DNA of 64,000 bases from JAMXLO01 sp963794185 (GTDB taxonomy: Bacteria; Pseudomonadota; Alphaproteobacteria; Acetobacterales; Acetobacteraceae), in contig CAWCDM010000126.1 in assembly GCA_963794185.1 (NCBI GenBank), positions 1 to 64,000 of the forward strand. Direction: 5' to 3'. Below are positions 37,295-49,034 of the stretch, piece after piece (position 1 is the stretch's first letter; each line of letters starts with the position of its first letter). A program made the position numbers and the translations under genes. Below the pieces are notes generated by a model, which saw only the letters and a list, made by a program, of their open reading frames with translations, did not search any database and was not told the DNA's origin.

Positions 37295-37798
37295 CGACGC
37301 GCTGGGCGTCGTGATCGTGGGCGGACCCTGACCGGATGGCCAAACCGGCCGGGCGGTGTTCCGAGCGCCATGGACACCGCATTGATCAAACGGGCCTTCC
37401 GGGACTCCAACACCGTTTCATACCCAACTCGGTTCGCGGGTTGATCGAGCGAAAAGTGCCACCGCTCCGGCGGATAGGCATTCTCGCCGAGTGACGGATC
37501 TGGCTGCCCTCGGTGGCAGCCGAGTGCGACTTCCGACTCATTAAGCATTTGGTAGGGGTATTGCGCCAAATGCTGTGCTGCGGCGGGAGATCACAGTTGT
37601 CCATCGCCAGGGGCCTGCACGCGGGTGAGGGAATGGTCGAAGCAAAGAGCTGCCGCCTATCGTTGCTTTTCACCGTCCAGGTGACGCGTCTGTATGATCG
37701 CTGTCAGTCACGATGGCCAGGTCGTTAGTGAGGCAACTCAAAAGACGCTGCACAGCCATATTGGCTGATGGTGCGATCCCGAACCATTGGAGGCTATC
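37295..37798. other. Intergenic region between gspK and the Hint protein gene
   Basis: About 500 bases without a recognised gene. The minus-strand frame 37252-37569 reads like a plausible but unassigned protein fragment (ENAYPPERWHFSLDQPANR, ESRKARLINAVSMALG) without a ribosome-binding site; not annotated as a gene. The ribosome-binding site GGAGG of the next gene lies at 37789-37793. Confidence 0.5.
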
Positions 37799-40603
37799 GT
37801 GGCCGTGACTGCGACAACTTATACCTGGAGGACAGCGGCTACCGGCAGCTGGGGCACCAACGGCGTTTGGAGTTCTACGGGTTTCGCCGGTGGCACCGGC
37901 GCCACCGACGTCGCGATCATCAACAAGACCGGTAACAGTTACACCGTAAACGAAAATCAAACGACCACGATCGCCGCGTTGACCGTCAGCAGCGCGAACG
38001 CGACGCTGGCGTTCAACACCGCCGCCAAGACACTGACCGTCGGTGGCGCCACCACCCTGACCCTCGGCACGATCAGCTTCACGAACGCATCCGCCACCCT
38101 CTCCACCGGCACATTTTCCCAGACCGGCGGCACCTTCACCGCGAGCCTCGGCGCCGTGAACGTCACCGGGCTCGCCAACCTGGCCTCGGGCTCCGCGGAC
38201 ACAATTTCCGGCGGCACGTTCAGTGCCGGCACGCTGACGGTGGGCGGCAATCTGACGTTCCAGGGCGGCACCATCACGTCAGGTGCCGGCGGCGTGACCA
38301 TCGTCTCCGGACGTACTGTCACGATGAACACGCCCGCAGACCTCAATGCAACGCTCGGCGGGCTCATCGACAATGGTACAATAACAGGCTCTGGCTCGAT
38401 CGAGGGCGCGATCTCCGGCGGCGGGACCCTCGCAGCCAGCGGCGGCGTCCTGGATCTGAAGGGCACGGTCAACGGTCCGGTGCTGACGATCGACACGGCA
38501 GGCGCGGATCTGAAGATCGATGGCGCAGCCACCTTGGCGACGCCGATCGCATTCAGCAGTGCGAGCCAGACGCTGGAGATCGGCGCGGCGGGCGCGCTGA
38601 CGATCAACGTGCGCGAGGATGTCAACTCAGGCGCGATCATTATGTCGGGCGGCATCCTCTCCGACACCAGCGGAATTCGGTTCGGCAAGGCGGGAACGCT
38701 GAGCGGCTTCGGCAAAGTCACGGCGAACCTGACACCCAACGACACCACCACCGGTACCATCACCGCGTCAGGCGGCACGCTCGATCTGACCGGGACGTTC
38801 GCCAGCGGGCTCGTCGCCGCGATCAACCTGTCCTCGACCTCGGACCTGAAGTTCGACAGCACTGCGACGGTCGCCACGCTGGCGGATATCACGAATGCCA
38901 ACCAGACGCTGGAAGTGGGGCTTTCGGGCGCGGTGACGCTGACCTCCAATACCGCGCTAAGCGTCTCGCTCGGCAGGATACAGATGGATGGCGGCTCGCT
39001 GAAGGACAGCGCAGGCATCATACTCGGCGGCACACTGGGAGCAGGGACGCTGATCGGCTTCGGCACGGTCACCGCGGACATTACTCAATCTGGTGCTGGC
39101 CCCAACACCGTTGAAGCTTCGGGCGGCACGCTGGGCCTGATCGGGAAGATCGGCGTCTCCCCTGGTCTTGCTTATGATATTGCCGCCACTGCGGCGTCGG
39201 TCCTGCAGACCTCGGGGACCGTTGCCGATGGCACCAGGTTCACATTCCTCGGCACAGCCGGCGCGCTCGACTTTGGCACCGTGGCTCAGAACGAAGACGT
39301 GGTCGGCCTCAGCGTCGGCACGAGCCCCGCCAAGTCGACGACGAACTTCATCGACTATTTGAATCGTTCGTCTCTCTCGATCGTCGGCTCCAGTGCTGGC
39401 ACCGGCACGAGTGGTTCGTTTGGTCTCTCGGACGGCCACACTCTGAACCTGACCGGGATCGCGAACGCCGGTACGGGTTGGTTCGTCGACGCAGTATCCG
39501 ATGGTGCGGGTGGGACAGATTTCTTCCTCAGCGACCAGCCCTGCTACGCTGCCGGCACGCGCATCCTGACCGCCACCGGCGAACGTACGGTCGAAAGCCT
39601 GATGAAGGACGAGATCGTGCTGACCCTGGCGGACGGCGAACTAATCGCCCGGCCGGTGCACTGGGTCGGCCGGCGGCGGATCGACCTGACCGCGCATCCG
39701 CGGCCCGAGGCCGTGGCGCCGGTCCGCATCCATCGCGGCGCGTTCGCCGACAACATGCCGCACAGCGATCTGCTGCTTTCCCCGGATCACGCGATCTTCG
39801 TCGACGGCAAGCTCATCTGCGCCCGTCAACTGGTCAACGGATCGACCATCCACCAGGAGAAAGGCCTACGCTCGGTGGAGTACTTCCACGTCGAGCTGGA
39901 CTCGCATGCGATCCTGCTGGCGGAAGGCCTGCCGGCGGAGAGCTACCTCAACACCGGCAACCGCGGCTTCTTCGCCAACTCCGGCGAGCCGCTCGTGCTG
40001 CATCCCGACCTGACGGACGAGACGGACTATTCAGCCCGCGAGGCCAGATCATGTGCACCGTTCGTATCGGACGAGGCCAGCGTGCGCCCGGTGTGGCAGC
40101 GCCTCGCCGAGCGCGCGACGATGCTGGGCCAGCCGGCGCCACAACTGGAGACGACCGCCGATCCGGAATTGCGGATAGTGGCCAAGGGCCGGACAGTGCG
40201 ACCATTGTATGGCGAGAACGGTCTGTACATCTTCGTCCTCCCGAAGGGCGCGGTCGAGGCGCGCCTGATCTCGCGGGCCGGGTCGCCGACGGATGCGCGG
40301 CCGTGGCTGGACGATCGTCGGCGCCTTGGGGTGAGCGTGGAGCGGATCGTTCTGCGCGGCTGGAACGAGGTGCAGGAGGTTCCGGTCGATCACCCGGGGC
40401 TGTCGCAGGGCTGGCAGACGGTAGACCGGGACGCCACGGCGCTGCGCCGGTGGACCAGCGGCGATGCGGTGCTGCCGCTGCCGGCGCTGGGTGGCCCGAC
40501 CATGCTGGAGATCCGTGCCGGCAACGGCGGGATGGCCTATTTGACGGGTGCCGACGCTCCGATCAGGGCAGCGCATAATTTGCGCCGATCACGCGCAGCA
40601 TAA
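37799..40603 (+). CDS. Hint-domain (Hint_2) surface protein with autotransporter-like repeat passenger
   Basis: 934 aa with GTG start five bases after GGAGG. The N-terminal region opens TTYTWRTAATGSWGTNGVWS and then runs through about 500 residues of Thr/Gly/Ala-rich beta-strand repeats (SGGTFSAGTLTVGGNLTFQG type), like autotransporter-associated strands. The Hint_2 domain begins at C582 (CYAAGTRILTATGERTVESL) and includes HWVGRRRIDL, LSPDHAIFVDG and LLAEGLPAESYLNTGNR; Hint domains self-cleave at the N-side of such a Cys. A C-terminal beta-rich region of about 190 residues follows. No Sec signal and no outer-membrane barrel are seen. Hint_2 proteins are frequent in Acetobacteraceae; their roles are mostly unknown. 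Confidence 0.82.
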   Translation: MAVTATTYTWRTAATGSWGTNGVWSSTGFAGGTGATDVAIINKTGNSYTVNENQTTTIAALTVSSANATLAFNTAAKTLTVGGATTLTLGTISFTNASATLSTGTFSQTGGTFTASLGAVNVTGLANLASGSADTISGGTFSAGTLTVGGNLTFQGGTITSGAGGVTIVSGRTVTMNTPADLNATLGGLIDNGTITGSGSIEGAISGGGTLAASGGVLDLKGTVNGPVLTIDTAGADLKIDGAATLATPIAFSSASQTLEIGAAGALTINVREDVNSGAIIMSGGILSDTSGIRFGKAGTLSGFGKVTANLTPNDTTTGTITASGGTLDLTGTFASGLVAAINLSSTSDLKFDSTATVATLADITNANQTLEVGLSGAVTLTSNTALSVSLGRIQMDGGSLKDSAGIILGGTLGAGTLIGFGTVTADITQSGAGPNTVEASGGTLGLIGKIGVSPGLAYDIAATAASVLQTSGTVADGTRFTFLGTAGALDFGTVAQNEDVVGLSVGTSPAKSTTNFIDYLNRSSLSIVGSSAGTGTSGSFGLSDGHTLNLTGIANAGTGWFVDAVSDGAGGTDFFLSDQPCYAAGTRILTATGERTVESLMKDEIVLTLADGELIARPVHWVGRRRIDLTAHPRPEAVAPVRIHRGAFADNMPHSDLLLSPDHAIFVDGKLICARQLVNGSTIHQEKGLRSVEYFHVELDSHAILLAEGLPAESYLNTGNRGFFANSGEPLVLHPDLTDETDYSAREARSCAPFVSDEASVRPVWQRLAERATMLGQPAPQLETTADPELRIVAKGRTVRPLYGENGLYIFVLPKGAVEARLISRAGSPTDARPWLDDRRRLGVSVERIVLRGWNEVQEVPVDHPGLSQGWQTVDRDATALRRWTSGDAVLPLPALGGPTMLEIRAGNGGMAYLTGADAPIRAAHNLRRSRAA

Positions 40604-40851
40604 GCTCGGCCTGATCGCCATCCAGGGCCAGGCCCCTGCGTGACGCCGCCGGCCATGGTTGGCCGCGGCGCCACGATGAAATTGCAATCGGCCCGGATTA
40701 GCTTGATAACCCCAGGATCGTGGCGGTGCATGTCTGCGCACCATGACCGCCCGCCCGGCCAACGCGTAGCAGCCAGTCGCCAGGCCGTCTGAGGACACCT
40801 GTGGCAGCAGAACCTGAATAACGTCGGTGCGTCATAAGGCAGCAGCACCAG

Positions 40852-42352
40852 TTGTCGACGATCACACATAACGGCGCGACCGAGCAGGCATTGCCTGAAG
40901 CTGATCTTCTGGCACGCGCCGATGCGGCCTCGGCCCGTTGCGACCACGATGAGGCGTTGCGGCTCTGGTTCGAAGCGCGTTCGCGTTTTCCTGATGCGCC
41001 GCAGTCGTGGTTGCGCACCGCCGAGGTCATGATCGACTTGAGCCGCTTCGATGAAGCGGAAATCCTGTTGGACGAGGCTGTCAGCCGATTTCCCGACCAC
41101 TTCTGGCTGGCGCGAACGCGTGCGTTGGTGGCGCGGGGCCTGGGCGACGACGTCGAGGCATACACGAGGTGCCGCGCGCTGCGACAGGCGTTCCCCGACA
41201 ATCCCGCGGCGCACGCGGACTTCGCACATCTGCTGCTGGACCTGAAGCAGGTGGTTGCGGCCAAGGCCGAGGCAGAGGCCGGGCTTGCCTTGTTCCCCGA
41301 CCTCACGTGGTTGCAACATATGTACGCCCGGTGTGCCGACGAGGCCGGCGATACCGCGGCCGCCGCCGTCCGCTGGACCGACCTGCTGGTCCGCCATCCT
41401 GACCACGAACCGGCCTACGCTGCAGCGGTCCGGGCTCTCATCAAGCTGGACCGGCTAGACGAGGCGGAGGGGATCGCGCGCGAGGGGCTCCGGCTGTTTC
41501 CGGACGGCAGTGCCACAAGGGAAGCCTGGGCCGAGGTCGGCAAAGTGACGGCCACGGGCCGGGAGCATCCGTTCGCGGCCGAATCGCCGGTGGATGCCCT
41601 GACCGGTGCCCTGAGCGCGGAACACGCGGGTCAATGGGTGGAGGCAGCAAGCCTCTGGGCGCTGTTGCGCGACCAGGCGCCCTCGCTCGGGCTGGCCTAT
41701 GCCGGCGGCGCCCGCGCCCTGCTGCGTCTCGGGCGCATGGCGGAGGCCGAGATCGTGCTGGCGAAGGCCAGGCGCGATCTGCCACCCGATGCAGATGTGC
41801 TGGAGGCATGGGCCGATGCTGCTGCCCGACGTGGCGCGATCGAAGACGCCTTGGTCCGATTCCGCTCGTTTTCCCAGGCCTTCCCCTCCGCGCCCCCCGC
41901 CACGCTCGGCGTTGCCCGCGCACTTCTCGCCCTGGGTCGCCTGGACGAAGCCGATGCGGTCTATGCCGGTACTGAGCGGAAGCCAGCCCGCGGACCTTTC
42001 CCTCGCGCGGCAACACGCCATGATTGCCGCGGAACGGGGCGACTGGCCTGAGGCGGCGCGGCGCTGGAAACAGGTCACGGGTGCATTTCCCGACAATTTG
42101 CCCGGCTATTGGCACCGTGCCGAAGCCCTGGCCAAGGCTGAGCGCTGGGCGGAGGCGGACGCTGTGCTGTGCGACGCTGTCGCCCGCTGCCCGGAAGACC
42201 TCGCGACGGCGTTGCGCTGGGCCATGTCGGGCCAGCGCGGACCCGATCCGGAGAGCGGTTCCACGCGATCGGATGTGCTGTGCCGGCGCTTTCCCAGCGT
42301 CGCGTCGGTGGTCCGACGGCTCCCACCATCCGACGGTCTGGGTGTGCCATAG
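40852..42352 (+). CDS. Tetratricopeptide-repeat protein (one frameshift)
   Basis: About 500 aa after one correction near 41975. It consists of degenerate TPR helices with the recurring pattern LDEAE-x(7)-FPD (for example SRFDEAEILLDEAVSRFPDH, DRLDEAEGIAREGLRLFPDG). No signal peptide or catalytic domain. The TTG start is uncertain. It faces the large glycosyltransferase gene; TPR proteins of this kind accompany surface-glycan loci, and a similar one lies at 49 kb. Confidence 0.75.
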
Positions 42353-42381
42353 GCGTCCGCGGCAGACCTATAGGTCCGGCT

Positions 42382-45300
42382 TCAGCGCGCCATGTCGAGC
42401 GTGCGGTCCGCGGGGCCGAGGACATGCCCGATCGCCTCGGCGTACCGTTCGCGGCTGTTCTCCCGGCGCAGGCGGTCCAGCGCCCCGGCGCGGATCTGTT
42501 GCCAGAGCGCCTCATCCTGATACAGCGCAAGGAGCTGCTTCGCGAACTGCTCTGGATCATCACTGTCCGCAGCGAGCAGCTCTCGCCCATCGTCCCAGTT
42601 CATCTGCCGCCGCAGCAGTTCGGTCGCGACGACCGGCACGCCAAAGGATGCCGCCTCGTAGACCTTGTAGGGCTGGCCTGCGGCATACCGCGTGGGCGCG
42701 ATAAAGATTCGGTGCTGGTTGTAGATGGACTCGATATTTCCGATCGATCCGCGCAGCGTGACACGCGGGTGGTTGGCGAACTGCGCTAGGCTCACCCCAG
42801 GCGCGGTATAGCCGACGATGGTCAGCCGGGTCTGCCAGCCGAGCGTCTGCTCGACGATCGGCAAGACATTGTTCACGAACCATTCCAGGCTGTCGTAATT
42901 GGGGCTCGCATCCAGGTGGATGGCGCCCACGAACAGCATGCCGGTCCGTTCCGCGAACGGTCTCGGCGTCGGCGTCGGCGTGCGCACGTGGCCAATGACG
43001 GCAACACTGTCCCAGCCGAGATCACGCAGGCTTGCCGCTTCCTCCTCGCTCACCACCACAATGGTTTTGCAGATATCCGCGTGCTTCAGCTCCGATCGAA
43101 CCGCGGCTTCGAGGTCGGCTGCTGTCTCGCCGGCCAGCGCCTGGCGCCTGGCCTCCCGCATTGCCTCGATCGCCTCGGTATCGAGCACGATGAAGGGCGG
43201 GTTGGCCGGTCCGGTCAGGATCGGGTCCAGGAACGGTCTGAGCCCATCGAGGTTGTGCGTGCGCGCGACCCAGATCGCGTCGAAGTAGCCTTCGCGCTGC
43301 GCCAGGAATTCGGGCAGGCGGTCGATGCTGCCCTCGTGCATGACCTCGACGGTGTCCGGCATGTCGCGATAGACGCTCGCAAGGTCGAAGCGGCTGCCGT
43401 TCAGCGGAAAAACGGTCAGTCGATAGCCGAGCGACGCCATCACCTGGATAAGGTCGTTCGAACGCACGAAGCCCGACCCGATGGTCCGCAACGGAATTGT
43501 GTCTTCGATGAACAGGACCCGCATGGCGCCAGCATCGGCAAAGCGGGCGAAGAGGGCGTGCCGGCCGTCCCGGATCGGCCGGACCTGCAGGTAGGCCCTG
43601 TGCTTTTGCGCAAACAGCAGTCGATTGCGCTCCATCTGTTCGGCCGGCTCACCTGCGCCCTCGGCGCTGCCGTATTCGTGGTGGAAGACGATCACGGACG
43701 GATCGTACAGAACGTCGTAGCCGGCCTCGGCGATGCGAACGCATAGATCGGTGTCTTCGTAGTAGGCGGGGGCAAAGCTGTCGTCGAATCCGTCCAACTG
43801 GCGCACGACATCGCCGCGAACCATCAGGAAAACGCCCGAGCAGTAATCGACCTTCCGGACGAAATTGGCTTCCGGTGCAAGCGGCGACAGTCCGCGCAGA
43901 TAGCCGGACGTCGAGCCGTCGCGCCAGTTGATGCAGCCTGCCTCCTGCAGCAGGCCATGGCAGCGCACGATTTTGCCGCCGACGGCGCCGACGCTGGGGT
44001 GCGATCCGAGCCGCCGGAGTGCCGCGCCGACCGCACCGGGTGCCAACTCGATATCGTTGTTCAGATACAGAACGACGTCAGCCGAGGTGAGCTGCAACGC
44101 AGCATTGCAGCCGCGCAGATAACCGACGTTGCTGTCGAACCGCAGGACATGGGCACCCATGACGTAGCGGTCGATGTAGCGGGTCTCGTCGCTTGAACCT
44201 GAGTCGACGAGGGTCAGCTCGATGGCGCCGGGGAAGTTTTCGCGCAGCGAGCCGAGCGCCATCAGGGTCAACGAGAATTGGTTGTGCAGGACCATCAACA
44301 CACTGACCTCCGCCTGGTCCGGGTAGGAGAAGTCGAGCTTCTTTCGCCCGAACAGGGGCAGCAGGATTTCGCCCTTTTGGCGGAACAGGCGCTGCGCGGA
44401 TGTCTCGGTGACGGCGAATTCGTCGGGTGGCGCCGTGGGCAACCCTTCGGGCCGCCCGAATCTTCAGGTAATGCTCGTAGGCATCGCCGGAGTGCCCGTC
44501 CTCGAGGTGCCTGGACGCCTTGCGCGAGGCGTATTGAGCGAGGTCGAGCGTTTGGCTGGGCGCCCGCAGCTCGGCTTTCCCCTTGGCGAGGAAGTGCTCG
44601 TAGCCGTTGCGATAGCGGCCGGATCTGACGGCCTCGGCCACGTCGGGGTAGCGGCGGAGGTAGTAGCGCTCCGAGAAGTCCGGCAGGGGATCGAAATCGG
44701 TGGGCGTTTCGTTGCCGAGGTAATGGTGCAGCGCGCCGAGCCAGCCTGCCCGGTCCTCGGCCGGCGCGGCCTGCTGCCACGCGGCGGTGTGCCATGACGG
44801 GTCGAAATAGATCGTGGTGCGCGGCTCGGGATGCGTGGGCGACAGCGATCGCAGGTAATGGGTGAAATAGCCCTGCTCTTCCGCGAGGCGTCGCTCCGTG
44901 GGGTCGAGCTGGGCGCGGTACGTCGTCGGGTCGAACAACGGATGACCGGAACGGCCCGAGCGGTCGCCGTGGCGGAGGTAGTGGTCGTAGCCGTTCACCG
45001 CGCCGACTTCGGCCAGGGTGGCCTCGGTGAGGTCCGAATGGCGCGTGCGGTAGAGGAATTCGTCGAACAGCCAGTGCGGCGAGCGGCCATGCAGCCCTTC
45101 GCGGCAATAGGCGTCGAAGCCGGAGGCGACGCGTCCCGTCCGCACCGCCTCGGCGACCCTGGGATAGCGGCGGAGATGCCAGGCTTCGTCGAAATACCGG
45201 TTGGGCGAGTGGCCGAGCGCCTGGCCGCGTTCGATGTAATAGTGCAGGACGGCGGCGGGATCGCGTTCGTCCACGTGCTGGCGTGCGGCCGGATACGTCG

Positions 45301-45394
45301 CCAGATACCAGTCCGGATCGAAGACCGCCCAGCCGTTTGCGGTGGAACCTGGCAGGCGCAGCACATCGGCGAGGACGAATCCGCTTGCCAGCAT
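42382..45394 (-). CDS. Large bimodular glycosyltransferase (GT2 + GT4) with N-terminal YPDV-type repeats, one frameshift
   Basis: A protein of about 1,000 aa; the span is one base more than a multiple of three and one change near 44455 joins the two frames. The N-terminal 310 residues consist of repeats FD-x-x-WYL-x-x-YP ... HYY-x-x-G-x-x-x-GHSP (FDPDWYLATYPAA, YYLRRYPDVAEAVRSGRY), seen at the N-terminus of some surface glycosyltransferases. Then a GT2 domain (VSVLMVLHNQFSLTLMALGS, LVDSGSSDET, LYLNNDIEL, YYEDTDLCVRIAEAG) and a GT4 domain with MLFVGAIHLDASPNYDSLEW and APTRYAAGQPYKVYEAASFG. Probably builds a polysaccharide or O-antigen chain. Confidence 0.82.
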
Positions 45395-45607
45395 CCGATT
45401 TTACCTTCAGAACCCGGATCGGGCTTTGGGCAGGGTTGTAGCCCGTTCCGTTCGCGACACGCCAGAAACAATGCCGGCGGGCGTCGTTACAATGGCGAGG
45501 CAGACAATACGACCGATGATGCAGGAGGCGGCTGGACCCCTTGGGTTTCGTTGGCTGCGATGGCTGTGGGTTTGGCCGTGTTTTGTGGCCTTGTTATCAG
45601 GATTTGT

Positions 45608-47126
45608 GTGAGCAGCTATATTCCTCTCGTTCGGGGCTTCTCGGAGGTCATCGACGATGGGTGGCTGATGGGGGAGTTTCGCGATTTCGTGCTGCTTGCC
45701 GACAGCGCGTTGGCGTCTGTTTGGCGGGAGATCGCGCCTAATCAGCCAATTGACTTGCTCGATCGGATAGACGTTCCAGAGAAATGCATCATCTTCGATG
45801 TGGGCAAGGCAGCTGTCCAACTGCGTGAACGACTGCAGAGGGAGCGCCCACCGGGAACCGCGCTGAGTTTTCTGACGGAATATTATCCGTCTGTATGTGC
45901 GAAAACATTCGCAGCCGGCCGGATGGCAGACGAGCCGGGGCCGGGCGTGATCATGTTTCAGACCCCACGCACTGGCAGCCACCTGATGCAAGGCATGATT
46001 GCCAATCTCGGCGAGTTCGGCGCGCCCGACGAATGGATCCGACCACCGGTCATGGAGGCGGTGCGCCTCGGAGCGCTGGGGTTGGTGGATCATTTGGTTC
46101 GATGTGCCCGGCACCAACGCGCGTTCCATCAGGTCCTGGTCGGCCTCGATTGTCTTGCCGTTCCTTTCTGAAATGTGGCAATTGCTCTCTCCCCAGGAGC
46201 GACAGCGCTTCGGGGGATTTGTGAGCCTGGGACACCCATTCCTGCTGACCCGGCGTGATCGCGTCGCCCAGACCTGGTCGCAAATACGCGCAAACCATTC
46301 TGGCCGGTTCCACGCGATGTCCCCTCATGATGTGAACACAGCAATCGATGAAGCTCTGTTGCCGCCCGAGAAATTCTGGCTTTGGATCACGGTCAATACG
46401 CGAAACTTCGAGACATTCGAGCAATTGGCTCGGGAGATCACGCGGAATGACGGCAAGGTACTTGCGGAGATTTGCTATGAGGAGTTGCTGGAGCGACCAA
46501 TCGCGGAGGAAGTGCACCGGCGGGCACTGGGTCCGATGTATAAGGCAGGGTCACATCGGCTAGATGCCGGCAACACAACATTCTTTAAGCAGTCTAGCGG
46601 CGAGGACGAGGAAGTTGTCGCGCGGCTGACTGGAATGGTCAATGATATCGACGCGGTGGACTTCCGTCGATGGCGACATCTCGATGGAGCCGCAGTGAGG
46701 ATTTTCGACGGGACAGTGTTCGTCGGTCAGGATCGGTTTGACGTTTCAAGCGGGAGGCTTACCTGTCACGTCTTGCTGGCGCGACGCGCCATACAACGGA
46801 CAGTAGCGCTCGAGTTGGAAATCTCCGCGTCGGTCGAGGCGCCGGTGCAGCTTAGTTTCACCGAAGGGGAGTCCGAACTTTATACGACCACGATCGCTCA
46901 GAATGGAGCCTACATGCTGCTGGCCGAGGATGCGGCTGTGATACAGGAGTGGTCGCGGTATGTGATCGAGATTGGAGAGGCAACCACCGGATCGCCACTG
47001 TCTCAGGCCAATGTGAGGCTTGTCGCGCTCTACGCCGTTCCGGTGGAATTCAGCGTGGTTCCCGAGTTTCCGTGGATGTCGTGTATGGATCGGACGAACA
47101 GCTTTGCGCTCTACCGCCTGGGCTAA
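45608..47126 (+). CDS. Stf0-like sulfotransferase (one frameshift)
   Basis: About 505 aa after correction. The PAPS-binding loop IMFQTPRTGSHLMQGMIANL is followed by GEFGAPDEWI, the pattern of Stf0-type (trehalose 2-sulfotransferase-like) enzymes. The frame changes near 46085; then LLTRRDRVAQTWSQIRAN and ICYEELLERP (PAPS 3'-phosphate contact and the conserved YE-x-L block) follow. A beta-rich C-terminal extension of about 170 residues is unusual. GTG start with AGGA seven bases upstream; an in-frame ATG at 45560 is possible. It probably sulfates a sugar made by the neighbouring transferases. Confidence 0.72.
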
Positions 47127-47225
47127 GTGTTCGTCACTAGATGGAGAAGATAGGCTATATCGGTTAGTGCGCAAGCGCTACAACGCAGACTAGGCCGGCT
47201 TTCGGTTTGAGCAGGAGAGAGCATT

Positions 47226-47705
47226 ATGAAGAATCCTTATGCCGGCAAGCCAGACCACCATTTTTGGCGTCGCAGCGTATCTGGTTGCGGCCCCGAGCAA
47301 GTCGACCCAGTTGTACGAGTCCCATTCGGCATAGCCTGCAGCGATCGGGTTGCCACGGCAGGAAGTTGCTTCGCCCAGCACATCGCCCGCCATCTGCAGG
47401 CCACCAGGTTCCGCTACTTCGTCTCTGAGGACCGTCCCGCCTTCCCGTTCTCCGAAGGCGAAAACTACGGCACGTTCTCGGCTCGTTACGGCAACGTGTA
47501 CGCGGTGCGCCAATTATGGCAGCTGTTCCAACGCGCCTACGGCATGTTCGCCCCACAGGACACAGCTTGGCGCCGCGCTGACGGCCGGTTCATTGATCCA
47601 TTCCCAGGCTGCTTCCACATAAACGGCGGTCTTGGCAAGGACGTGCTCCGTTGGGGCGCCGTCGCCACCGCATGTGAACGGCTTGGCGCCCTTGTTGTCT
47701 CCTGA
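47226..47705 (+). CDS. GSCFA-domain protein, C-terminally truncated
   Basis: 159 aa with the naming motif of the family at VATAGSCFAQHIARHL, followed by YGTFSARYGNVYAVRQLWQLF and GRFIDPFPG. GSCFA proteins are SGNH-hydrolase relatives, usually over 300 aa, often in surface-glycan loci. Here the frame stops early and the catalytic C-terminal part is not recognisable downstream before the next gene at 47793, so it is probably a broken gene. Confidence 0.7.
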   Translation: MKNPYAGKPDHHFWRRSVSGCGPEQVDPVVRVPFGIACSDRVATAGSCFAQHIARHLQATRFRYFVSEDRPAFPFSEGENYGTFSARYGNVYAVRQLWQLFQRAYGMFAPQDTAWRRADGRFIDPFPGCFHINGGLGKDVLRWGAVATACERLGALVVS

Positions 47706-47792
47706 TACCGCCACTCCAATGTGGGGTAAGGAGCTCGCTTCAATCCTCGCCGCCACCGCGGCAGCCTCTTTCACCGATTAGAGTCTCGTGAA

Positions 47793-49029
47793 ATGGCCAA
47801 CAAATTCAGCGCATATCTGTCTATATACAATGATTGGGACATTCTCCCCTCGGCGTTGCGCTCTGTCGCTTCGCACATCGACGAATTGGTTGTCGTGGAC
47901 GGCGCGTACGATTGGATGATACCATACCTGACAAGGCTGGGCCTTGATCCGGCACGATCCGACCCCCGCGTTTACAACATCATTGAGGAAAGCGGCATCC
48001 CGTTCCGGGTTATTTCTCGGACCTGGACAAGTGAGATCGAGAAGCGTCGGACGGGCTATGAGGCGTGCACCCACGAGTTACATCTATCGTATAGATGCAG
48101 ATGAAATGATGTTCTTCAATGATAATGCGTTGGACGCAGCACTGTCGCGCGGATTTGCAGTTGGCGAAATGCAGATGCCAACCTATGTTGCGCCCGGTTG
48201 GATCAGCTGCACCAAAGATGGGCCAGATATTGAACGCCAATGCTTTCTCTTCGACAGGAAGAAGGTCAGCTCCGAAATACACCTCAACTATCTATGGCTC
48301 ATTCTCACCGCCGACAAACTGCCTCTGGCTGGAACGAAGCCCTTTCACGTGTATCCCGATCCCCTCGCGTTCAACGCACATTTAACGGGATGGCGGACAC
48401 CCACAACATCGGTGAGCCGAGCCGCCTTTTATGTGCTGAATTGGATGCGGCAATATGGCGTTCCCTGGCTCCCAAGTCTCCGCAACCAGCCACTTACAAA
48501 TATGCAGGATCTCTTCGACATCGTGCCGGCGAGTGCTTTCTTCTCGTCGCTTCGTATGGGTCCGATTGCAGTTGGGATGACAGAAACTTTCGACCGGCGG
48601 ATTCTTCAGCCTACCACGTTGGGCGCCGCGGAGGAGGCTACCTTTACGGGGCTCTATGTGACCTTCCTTGAAAGCCTTGCGGAAATGAACGTGCAAGCTG
48701 CCACGCAAGAACAGTGTTTCCTTACCTGCAACCCTGTTCTGATGGATCTGTCGACGCACGCAGCTCGCAACGCCATCGCCCCCGATGGAACAGCTACACT
48801 TAGAATGTCGATGCCATTGCTGTCGGGCCGCGTCCGACTGCTGACGTACGCGACCAGCGAGCCGACTATTGAAGTTCAAGTCTTACCGGTCAATCTGCGA
48901 GGACGCGATTTGTGTGTCGAGTTGCCGGCCCCGCCGGAAGGCGCGCGCCGCATGCTCCGGCAGTGCCTGGAGTTTCAGGTCTGGCTTAACTCACAGATAT
49001 TGCCACAACGATTTCGGGCGCTGTCATAG
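47793..49029 (+). CDS. Glycosyltransferase-like protein (GT2 type), one frameshift
   Basis: About 411 aa; the span is one base over a multiple of three, with the frame change near 48065. It opens FSAYLSIYNDWDILPSALRS and DELVVVDGAYDWM, as in GT2 enzymes that start with a nucleotide-sugar fold. YIYRIDADEMMFF carries the DxD metal motif. The C-terminal half is not assigned. Base composition is clearly less GC-rich than in neighbouring core genes. Confidence 0.6.
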
Positions 49030-49034
49030 TCTGG

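Noticed and set aside
37252..37569. Minus-strand frame between gspK and the Hint gene
   Set aside because: Composition is protein-like but it overlaps the gspK end, lacks a ribosome-binding site and matches no family I know; possible fragment only.
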